Positions 13,401 through 25,400 of a stretch of 64,000 nt of DNA are shown here, in pieces. Source of the stretch: Pteria penguin (lineage: Eukaryota; Mollusca; Bivalvia; Pterioida; Pteriidae). The position numbers were made by a program, and so were the translations under genes. Below the pieces are notes generated by a model. It was not told where the DNA came from, ran no database searches, and was given only the letters and a program-made list of their open reading frames with translations. Each line of letters starts with the position of its first letter. The first letter of the stretch is position 1. The stretch covers positions 2,170,001 to 2,234,000 of the forward strand of contig CM068588.1 in NCBI GenBank assembly GCA_035048485.1. The letters are read 5' to 3'.

Positions 13401-16400
13401 CCTAATTACTGTATAAAGGTCCCTCTGTATTCAGGATGTCTGTACATGTACAGGCAGCTACACTGACCACATATAAAACCTAATTACTGTATAAAGGTCC
13501 CTCTGTATTCAGGATGTCTGTACATGTACAGGCAGCTACAGTGACCACATATAAATCCTGATGACTGTATAAAGGTCCCTCTGTATTCAGGATGTCTGTA
13601 CATGTACAGGCAGCTACAGTGACCACATATAAAACCTATTTACTCTATAAAGGTCCCTCTGTATTCAGGATGTCTGTACATGTACAGGTAGCTACAGTGA
13701 CCACATATAAATCCTGATTACTCTACAAAGGTCCCTCTGTATTCAGGATGTCTGTACATGTACAGGCAGCTACAGTGCCCACATATAAATCATAATTACT
13801 GTATAAGGGTCCCTCTGTATTCAGGATGTCTGTACATGTACAGGCAGCTACACTGACCACATATAAATTCTGATTACTGTATAAAGGTCCCTCTGTATTC
13901 AGGATGTCTGTACATGTACAGGCAGCTACAGAGACCACATATAAATCCTGATTACTGTATAAAGGTCCCTCTGTATTCAGGATGTCTGTACATGTACAGG
14001 TAGCTACAGTGACCACATATAAATCCTAATTACTGTATAGAGGTCCCTCTGTATTCAGGATGTCTGTACATGTACAGGCAGCTACAGTGACCACATATAA
14101 ATCCTAATTACTGTATAGAGGTCCCTCTGTATTCAGGATGTCTGTACATGTACAAGAAGCTACAATGACCACATATAAATCCCAATTACTCTACAAAGGT
14201 CCCTCTGTATTCAGGACGTCTGTACATGTACAAGAAGCTACACTGACCACATATAAATCCCAATTACTGTATAAAGGTCCCTCTGTATTCAGGACGTCTG
14301 TACATGTACAAGAAGCTACACTGACCACATATAAATCCTAATTACTGTATAAAGGTCCCTCTGTATTCAGGACGTCTGTACATGTACAAGAAGCTACACT
14401 GACCACATATAAATCCCAATTACTCTACAAAGGTCCCTCTGTATTCAGGATATCTGTACATGTACAGGCAGCTACAGAGACCACATATAAATCATAATTA
14501 CTGTACAAAGGTCCGTCTGTATTCAGGACGTCTGAACATGCACAGGCAGCTACAGTGACCACATATAAAACCTAATTACTGTACAAAGGTCCCTCTGTAT
14601 TCAAGATGTCTGTACATGTACAGGCAGCTACAGTGACCACATAAATCCTAATTACTCTACAAAGGTCCCTCTGTATTTAAAATTTTAGTGGGATTTATAT
14701 AATATTATATTTGTATAATGAGAGACAACAAAAGATAGAATTCTGACCTACACCTTGAATACGTAACGAGTAATTTACCAGTACATGTACAGAGATGTTG
14801 AAACGTTTTCCAACATGTCAGTCATTTTCAGTGATTTTGAAAATTTTGCCAGACCAATGAAATATATGGAAAAAAATTAAGAATTTTGTCCGTCTGAATG
14901 AAATTTAGTCAGTCAAAACCTTGGACTGACACTTTTCAAAATCACTGCATGTACTAGATGTACATGATTTATCCAGTTTCTAGGTATTTAGGTTCTACTA
15001 TCGGAGTTATTTAGGAAGCCGATGTGGCCTAGTGGATAAGACACCTGGTTCGTGATCGAGAGGTTCCGGGTTCGACTCCCGCCCTGGGCACACTTGTGTT
15101 CTGTCTTTTGGAGACAGTAAAAACGATTTCCCTTGCTACACCGATCCCTCACTGCTTCGGGTGGGTCCGTTGTAAAGGTCTAAATTTGTATGCAATACCT
15201 CAGACCGATGCCATCACCATATAAATGAAATAATCTTGGAATGATGTATACCAATATTCAATCAATCAGAGTTAATTAGGTATTTAAGTGAACATGGGCA
15301 CTTTGACTGTTAAACCTGTGACTATTTCTGTGCACTTCACACAACTTCTCCATGCATCCAGCCTAATAGTTCGATACATGTAGCTATTCAACTTTCAGTG
15401 CTACTGTTTCATTAAAACAACAACTATTGGTTATGGGCAGAGGCAATTTGTTTTATTGCAGTACATGTGTATTGAAAATCACTACAGAGCCTCAATAAGA
15501 TGACACTTCATATTACAAAATTATAATGTCAAACATATCGTTATATAAAAACTGTAGCTTTTGGTAAAAAAGATGTTTACCAAATTTCAGTCCAATATCT
15601 CAAAAAGATAACTGAAAAAAATAAGGAAAAATATTCTACACAAAATGTGACCTGATTTCAGCAAAAGAAAGTCCAAGGTAGCAAAACTGAAACTTAGTCT
15701 GTAGCTGTGGGTGATACAGATGTGTCCTACATTTCAGTCTAATGTTTGAAAGGATGTATGAAAAAAGTCTAGAAATTTCAGCTTCAGCAGACAGATGGAT
15801 GGACAACCTGATTCCAGTAAACACCCCATAACTTTTGCTGCAGGAGGTATTATAAGAAGCATTTTTGTTCACCCGTATTTCTGATGCTCAACTTGATGTC
15901 ATTGATGTCATTTGAACCCTGTTACCATCTAAATCGTACAAACCTTAGCTCCCAATACGTTTTCCTCCTCCTCTACATTTGGTGGCAGTTTGTACTGATA
16001 ATAGCTGAGAGGTGCGTTACCAAGGAATTGGTGACTGATGTTAGTACCTGCATCTTGTGCTAGGGCTCTTTCTGCTGTCTGAAATCAACAGTGATAATCA
16101 TGTATATTCATTTTATTTTCCATATATCATAGTGGTGATAGAAAGAAAGGCTTGATTTAAAACTATGTTCCCTGTGGCAGTAATTACATGTATCATTAAT
16201 ATTTATCTGGTTTTTTTGGTTGACTGATTGGAATTTTGCATCACTTTTAACAATTGACCCTTACATTTATGCACGAAAAATTCTTAGATAATATGACATC
16301 ACAATACTTTACACCTTGGACAATCATTGAAGATGTATTGTGAAGTCACGAAATTCAATAAATATTCCACAAAAGCAATGGGTCAGTTTGGTAGCTGGAG

Positions 16401-19400
16401 GTAATCAACCTCTTAGACATGGTGATGCAATCTGGTAGTCAAACCTGGTTTCATCTGCACCACAAACCAGTTCTAGACCATTGCACCAAGCTTGCCCCTT
16501 ATTAACTACAATGTGCCTACACTTTACAAAATGGCACTTATTTTCCATCTAGAGTAAACCTTAGAATGTTCTACATTTACTGCAGATCACTTTTTATTCA
16601 TGATGACTTCATTTGTTGTAAATTTTGTAGTTAGGTTCCACAAGACAATACAGTCGTTGCTTCCCTTAATTCGATTACTCAAACCTTATAGGTATATTAT
16701 GTTCCACAAAAAATTATATTTTTTATATCACCAAAGTTAGATCTGCTAAAAAATATGGTCACATGAAACATGTGAAGTGTTAACAGTATTTCAATATGTT
16801 AATATTTCATACGATACTTCTAGTTCGATATCTACTACTCATGCGGTTACTATCCCTGTCACTAATGCTGCAGAATATCACCAATTAACATTGTAATACT
16901 GGCACCTTTTTTTTTTTTTTGGAAGAGTTAGAGTTAGAATTTCAAACTTTGATATTCTCTTAATGTTTAACTGAGGGTAAATAACAGTACACTAAACATG
17001 AGAGTTATGAGCATATCAGAATGATTGACTTATTATCTATGCTAATAAATGATTTGTGATGCACCGTTACTGGTCAGCAAGGTAAATCTGGATACACGGT
17101 ATATCCTGATGATCACTTTTTTTTTACTTGTCCACTGTGGTACATTGTTGTTAGTGCCATAGTCAGGTGACAACAGTTACTTTCATATTTTACATACCGG
17201 TAATTGACCATTTCCAGTGATTTAAACTGCACAACTTCAAAGAATAACATTTTTTTAAACTGTATATCAATGGACATTTTAAAATTTCTTCATTTTAACA
17301 AATCGTCCAGATTTATCCTACATCCAGATTTATCTTCCAGACCAGTAGTTTTATTTTGGAAAAAATTTATGTACAATATTTTTCTAATATTGTGATATAT
17401 GGTAACAGAATGTTTGAGTCACAACACTCAGTCTTACCTGTCTCATACTTTCTCCTTCCGACCAATCAGCATGGGGTAAAGTCCAGATATCTTTGTTTCC
17501 AACTTTCTTCTTGATTATCAACACAAGTGACTTATCCAGTTGTCTGTTCAGGGAACGCTCATCGTTTTTATCATCAGCCTCTGAAATGATTTCTCAGGAC
17601 CAAGTCATTTATTTTCTTTATTTTGATTGGTTAAGGTATCTAGCTTAAGAACTGAACGCCCTGTGTTTAAGAATTGCCAGTTTCCTATCTATCAAATAAA
17701 AAAGCATAATCTGACACACTGTGTAATTCTAAGAAAAAGTCTCAAAATTAGAGGCAGGTACAGTACAGCTCAGGTGTTTTGGAGAATTTGCACAAAACGA
17801 AGTCGGAAAAACATCTGAATTAAATTTACCTGTGCTCAGTCACACCTTTGTAAAATACACAGTGCATTGTGTAATTCTTGAATTTACACCTGAATGTGGC
17901 CAACTGTGGCAGGTGGAAAAATTACAAAACACCTGGGCCAATATGTACAAAACTTCGTAAACCCTACGAGTACTCGTAAGTCACTCGTAGGGTAAATTTA
18001 CGAGTGACATCATATGTACGAAGTGTGTAAACGTAACTTACGAGTGATTCTACTCGTAAATCTGCGAGTGCTATAGTAGCACTCGTAAGTCATTCTTATC
18101 TAAAATAATGGCGTATGAGTACAGTAGTGATATGTACTTTTCCGTAATGACAAACCACTCTTTTTGCTTCCTCTCTGCTGTCAATGTGTTCGAAAATTGT
18201 TGTTAATCATTTATTTTACTTTTGATGATATGAATAAGAATTTTGACTTCCTCGGAAGAAATTTTAAGAGCTTTATTAGATAGATTTATTATAAAAATAT
18301 TTTCAAAAGAAAGTTTGTAGTCCTGGATTGTATATACACGTAACATGCAAAAAATCAAATAGCCTACTGGAAATGCAATATATGGATCTAATTTGATATT
18401 TATTATTCTTTTTTACTTTATTTTCATATTTTTCAGCAAGGAAGGGGGGTTGCCTTGAAGATGGTGTCTCACATGTACATTATTATACTAGATAGACAGA
18501 AAGGAGAGGGAGGATTCTCCTTTTTTCTATTTCGTCTTAATTCGTGATCTGCTTGACTTTATAGATGTACATGTATGTGGCGGCATATGTGCTTATCGCA
18601 ATAGTTTTATCACTTTCTTTTGATGACGTATTTTGAAGTATTGCTTACGATTCCATGACGTCTTTAGGCCTACCTGTTTACAAGCACATTGTGTGTAGAT
18701 TCATAGACATAAATTCATAATGCTATACATCTGTAAGAAGTACACTCTCACTTTAATATGATCTATTTCGATATACACTTTATACATGCATTTGTGCTGC
18801 ATAAAGTTAGTCAACTCGCTAGTCGGATCCTTACGTACACTTACACCGGTTGATGAAACCCACATTTCGTTGAACTAAGAATGTATGTAAGTAGACTTAC
18901 ACCATTGCCCAGGGTTTGGCATACGACTTAGTAAGCCAATCATTTATACATGTTGATGAAACGGGATCCTGAAATATCTGAAGCATCATTTGTTTCTGTG
19001 AAATGTATGTACAGCGCATGCGTAAGAGTACTCGTAAAGTTAAGAGCTCGTAACTTTACGAAATGTCTACGAGTTGTTTTGTACATATGATTTACGAGTT
19101 CGTAATATTTTTCGTAAGTTACTCTATGAGTGCTTGTAAATCTACAAATCTTTGTACATATGGCACCTGGGCTGTAATGTATACATAAAATCTGTCCTGC
19201 TATAGGCTGGCTTACACATATATGCCATGTGTACACTATCCTAAATGGCTGCTTCATGTATAAGGGGCATGTGTGCATAAACTTGTCAATCTAGGGGTTG
19301 TTAAATATAGTGGCATGTGGTCACGAACCAGTTTCCCTAGGGCATGCCTCAGGCATAGTTGCTTGCAGGCACTATCCTATCAAATCAAGGGGCTGCCTTG

Positions 19401-22400
19401 AATATAGTGGAATATGTTTACCAACCTGTCATTCTCGAGATTACCTCAGACACAACTGCATGCATGTACTAACCTGTCACTCTAGGGGCTGCCGTAAAGG
19501 ACTCTAACTCTTTATTCCATTTAGATAATTTATCTGACGATGTCTCCACTTTGGTCTCTAAAAGATCTTTCTTTTTTTGGCCTTTTCTTTCTTTAAGTAC
19601 CTGCCTGAAAATATACTTCTTTATACAATATAGAAGGCACATAAACTATTGGTTATAGTATTGGTTTTGCTCAGTTAAGCTAAAAAGGCCCGACTTTCAG
19701 TCTTATTTGGAATTTGGCACTGATACAGTTAAGTAAAGGATAGAAGGACAACTCGTTTTTGTTTGTTTCTGACTTGGTTTTTGTTTCACATCAAAACATT
19801 TTTGCACTTACACGGTGATAGCATTTGCCTGATGCAGTGCACAGAAATTTAGGCCTATGTAGTAGACCAACCAAAAACAGTGAGAGACTATAAGTCTACC
19901 ATGATATGGGGCTCTGTACTTACTGTATCGTCTTAAGACAAGACACAGACAAGCCACCAAAGGGACCTCTTGGTCAAGAACCAAGTACCCAATCGACAGA
20001 ACTATGCCAGCTACCTAACCGATTGAAATATACCAGCTACGTAACCAACAGAACTATGCCAGCTACCTAAATGATTGAGTTACACCAGCTACCCAACTGA
20101 CAGAACTATGCCAATTTCCAAACCGAATAAACTATGCCAGCTTTTTAATTGTCTACTAAGACAGGATGAACTGACTGCAAAGCTTTTATTTTTAGAGTAA
20201 GCACTCTACTGTTAAAAAGTAGTTCACACGGTCCTAGTTTCATCTGAGATCAAAACTACTATACAACACCAGAATAGCCTGGCATGCAAGTATCAAAGCT
20301 GTGGTCCTTCTGGATTCTACAATTTTAATACATGTACTAGACAAAGTGATGCCCCCGCCATTTGTAGTATAGCAACTGTGCTATAATAACATCGATGATT
20401 AAGAACTGCCATAGAAATGTTATTGTGTCTAGGTGACACAAACAATGCCCCTGTAAATGTAAAATGTTGTAATAAAATACAAAGAAGACTACAGTAATAC
20501 AAAGGCTGCAGAACAATGGGGCAACAAATATGGGTTTTGCAGTTCTAAATTATGCCAAAAATCTTCATTCCCCCCATACACTGACAAGGAGACTCAAATA
20601 TGACGAAGTTCAACTATCGTCCAAAACAGCAATTGGAAAAAACTGAAATTCTAATTATATGCACATCTTCAATGTATGTACAAAAAACCAGCAAAGTGAA
20701 AATTTCCGACCATTATTAAAACTGTAGGAGGAGTTATCAGGAAAAGCTATGTACTCCTAATACAAGGATATACCACAAATGATAGCAAAGTTCAACTATC
20801 CTCTAAAACAGCAAATACTGATAAAAATCAAAACCTTAGTAATATGCACATCTTCAAACAGTCAGTAAATTGAAAAACTGCTTTGCAATCTAACCAAGAA
20901 AATAAGTGACAGAAATGACATACATGTACTGTCATATATTAGGGTACAGAGGTCACAATATGATCAAAATACCAAAAGAAACGATATAGCAACCATATGA
21001 CAATTCCATTTTCAATATATATATATGAGACAATTAAATTTCTAATATACATATATGTATATACCTATATCACTTACTCTACAAAAGCATCTGATCTCAT
21101 TTCATTTTGGAGCTTCACTTATGCTCTAAGTAAATATTCTTTGCTTCGTATTCTTTTCATTTTGCCATTCTCACAGTTTTTGTTTACTTTTTTTTCATAA
21201 TTCATGGACTACTGATCTGGCTTTATCCTCTTATCACATATATTTTTAAGAATCATAATATGTATTATATCATGAGAAGCAATCTTGTTTCATCTCTAGT
21301 ATACAACAAAGTGAGAGTCCATTCAAAAGACAGAAAAAGCAGTGAGAGCAAAATCTACCATTAAAAACATATATTGTATAGTGCCGTTCAGATACTTTGA
21401 AGAAAATACAAAAAACCTTTAGGAAAGTTACACAAAACACAGTGAGATTTCAGGTGTAATTTACCTGAGTTAGTTCACCCCTATGTATAAAATTACAGTG
21501 TTCTGCATAAATTCTAAATTTCCTCCTGGATCAGGCCCTATGCATTTTGTGTAAAAATTACGAAATCCTGGACTGCACAGTGTCTAATGATTGGTTACCA
21601 CTAGAAAACTACAGAAGGTATTTAAAACCTGGACTGCACCGTGTCCAGCGATTGGTTACCACTAGAGAACTACAGACAGTAAATAAAACCTGGACTGCAC
21701 TTCGTTTACCAAATGGTTACCTCTAGGGATTTGCAGAGGGTATATAAGACCTGGACTGCATTGTGTTTACCAAATGGTTACCACTTCTGATTTACAGATG
21801 GTATATAAGACCATTTATGTTTTAGAGCATTATGCTATGTGTACACTTACTCATCTTTAATCATTTGCAGCTCGAAGTCGGATAATAAACTGTTTTGATC
21901 CTCGTAACACCTCAGAAAGTCTTCATATTGTTTCTCAAATTTTGATAAAGGAGTTGAGATAACAGGATATCTCTGGAGACAGACGCTACTGATCAGCTTG
22001 CTACGTCTGTTATCTTTCTCAGCTACTGCTACAGTTGATGTCTGTCGGGCACAGTGCCTACATACTGAAAAGAAAGTTAAAATTACATTCAATGATATAT
22101 TTCAATTATATGATGAATAAACTAAAATCATTTATTCATTTGAATTGTTGAATTTCTAAAAATTTAATATCAGTTCCGTCCTATAGAAAATAAAAAATTT
22201 TCAGGACTGAAATTTTGGTTCACTATCAAACAATTACTGTATTTTCAGTTACTACATTGGTTTCTTACAGTATAGTTCAGGTGTTAGGCCTAAAAAAAAT
22301 AATTGTGTTTCCTATAACCCGACCGACCCTGTTTCTACCCCCTGACTCAAGTTTTTTTTTCAAGAAAAACATCAGGATAGACATGACAAAAAATTGAGAT

Positions 22401-25400
22401 TGTATTTCACAAACAGGAAAGTCTTCAAACTTGCAGCAAGCAACTGTGCTGGCTGTAATATGTAGTAAACCAGGATACCAGACATTCCAGCCTGTACAAC
22501 CTATGTGAGTAGTAAAAATCGACCTACTGACCCTTGAATTTTCAGCCATGTTATAGGAAACACATATTATTTTTGGGGGGGAAAAATCTGAAACCAATAT
22601 ACACAGATAAAAATGGAACAGCTCTGGTGTTTCTGTATTTGTAATCGTCAAGCAGAATAAATTTGGAAAATAAAATTGTGTTGCACATGACACAAGCTGT
22701 TCTCTTCCAGGCATGTTAAGTTTAGAGATGGTTAAAAATACAGAATGTCTAGAAATGCATGAAGACAAATTTTATTCAACTGGTGTAGAGTATATATATG
22801 ATCAGGCAATCATGTATTTAGAATGTATTAACTATAAAACTGCAAAGATGAGAGTCAGAATTATCAAATTGAAAAAGTGAACAAACAGGACGGCATTGGA
22901 GCCTTCTGACCTTCCCCCTTTATTGCCATATCAATAGAGTAGTGATGTAGGGTGGCATATTGCTACATAGATACCTGTGCTCTTTATGTGCCGAGAAATC
23001 ATATTTTGAACAGGTGTTTCCATCCCACTTGTTTTAGTATCGGTGAAAGTTTTACTTTCACTCCAGAAATGGGATAAACACACTTGATTATTTTTAAAAT
23101 ACAGTGACCAGAAGCTGGATTTCTCTGTTTACTGAAGTAGGTACCGTTTAATTTCTATTGAAACGGAAGGGTGAGACTAAACACCAAAATGGCACTCAAA
23201 CACATGAATGGCAGGGTAGACACTTGAAACAGCACTTACAAATGTATATACTCATTATTATGACTTATAAGTCAATTTTCAATTTATACAGGCTTAATGA
23301 AGTTAAAAATGCGGAAAAAATCCAATATCAACTTTTAAACTAAGTTTGATTCTTTCTATTTTCCTCTCTTCTATATATGTTTCATCATTTGGGCAGTTCT
23401 GGATTACGACAAGTACGGGATTCAGACCTGTCCCAATGATGATAGCTGTCATAAATTTCAGAATATCGTACATGTATACTGCTAACATTTGCAATAAATA
23501 AAGAACAACCATTTTTTCACATTTTATTTGTTCATGATATGAAGACGACTATTTTTCACAACAGAGACACAGTCACTGGTTTGGTATTCTCAAAGTTGGC
23601 GTGACATCATACTAAGATCTAAATGAAGATAATACCCGAAACATTCCGAGGATGATCAGGGGGATAAACTCGGTGTTTATCATAGACCGTAATGCAACTT
23701 TGCTGAATTATATTTTGAGCAAAAGAGCTAAATGAGTCTTAAAACTTCTGAAATTCACTGAGGAATCCCATGACGATTGACCCTTTTTCCTTCTTCGAAT
23801 TTTATATGACTGCAGTTTGCAAAAATAAGATTTCAAAATATCAGATTCTTCGTAGAAAGTGATGATAAATACCAAGACTTATCTCCCAACAAATATGATG
23901 CAAATTGGGTCATGTGACCGTTAATCTCTTTTGAGATTCTTGCACGTGGCTGTTTTATTATGCTGTCATTTATCGGTACATAGAGTCACCGGAATTACTG
24001 CTATTCACCAGAATTACCATATAAATGACCGGAATTATCGTTTAATGGACCGTAATTACCGTTGTGTAAATTAAGTAGATGATAACCCAATATACTATAT
24101 AAAGTTAATATTAGCAAAAGACGGTCAGATATTGTTATTTTTCGCACCGCGTTTACATGTATGTACAAACCGAACGGGTTCAGTGTTCGAAGTGTGAACT
24201 ACTACCCGAGATTTACAGTACAGTCCGGGTGTAACTTAATTTGCCCACTGGTCACAGTGGGCATTTTTAGAATGGGCATTAAAAATGTCCACTGGACACA
24301 GTGAACATTCTTGTAAGAGTCACTTAGAATTAACATACAGGTAAGTGGACAGCTTGATAGCTCAGGTAAATGTTCACTCCTAATGCCCACTGAAATTTCT
24401 GATGGACTGCCCACTGTGGACAGTGGGAATTCAAAGTTCCACCCGGACTGTACTGTATAACTCCGTTATATTTCATTCATCTTAATATTGACCTGTTGGT
24501 AAATTTAGATTCCAGTTTATGATTTTCTGAAAGAACAGATTAAATTTAATGTAAAAGTTCATATATAAGAATTGGATTTTATCAGTGGTCAGTTAGACGA
24601 GATCGATATGGCTTTAACCCAAACCCGACCCCACAATGAAATTGCCGAAATGCAGAGGAGACATTTCCGGTAATTCCGGTGATCCTATGTACCCGTCATT
24701 TACTATTGCCACCGGCCAGAATTTCTTGTCAGCCCTTCTTTACATTATTCGAGTTTTTGTGATCTGACACCCCGCGGTGTACTTATGATGAAATTCAAGC
24801 GAGGATATGTATTGTTGTTTTTACCTGGACATTTATCAATGTTATACCGGTCAGACTACTTTAAGCCCACGGAAGATTTTAAGCCCACCGTAAGTCCACT
24901 GTAAGCCCACCGTCTTCCTAGGGGATATTATGTATATTTGTTGATATATATCGATAGGTTGACTTAAAATATGTGTCTATACAAATTTTTGTTAAAATTC
25001 AACTCTTAATAACTATGAAAAGTCAATTTATATTGTCTAACATCTATGAATGGTTGGATCGCAATTTTAAAGAACGATAACTCTAGACTGATACGGCAAA
25101 ACTGAGGTGATGTCCGAGAAAAAATACTGCATTTTATTTCATTAGGGACATATATATCTAAACAAATTAAACGTCCTTGATTTGACTTACAAAGAAAAAT
25201 CTAATAATAAAATAATAAAAAGATAGAAATTAACACGGAAGTAATGTATGTGTTATTTTGAATTTATTATTTTCATCTTTTTCAGTGAAAGTTCCGGTGA
25301 CAGTGGATGGCGCGTGTTTAATTAAATCATTTCAGGCTATAATAGATATGGAATGAAATATTTAGTATTTACCTAAAATTAATGTATGAAAAATAAAAAC

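Noticed and set aside
11686..14341. Long open frames with 26-residue repeats on both strands
   Set aside because: They arise because the 78-bp unit is a multiple of three. They lie inside an MRPL46 intron, change strand and frame, and have no splice or start context.
7510..14677. CRISPR-like array
   Set aside because: The units are contiguous tandem copies without unique spacers, in a clearly eukaryotic intron.
22277..22768. 163-codon minus-strand frame
   Set aside because: It lies in an MRPL46 intron over a TIR element. It has no recognisable domain, and its end is translated TIR sequence.
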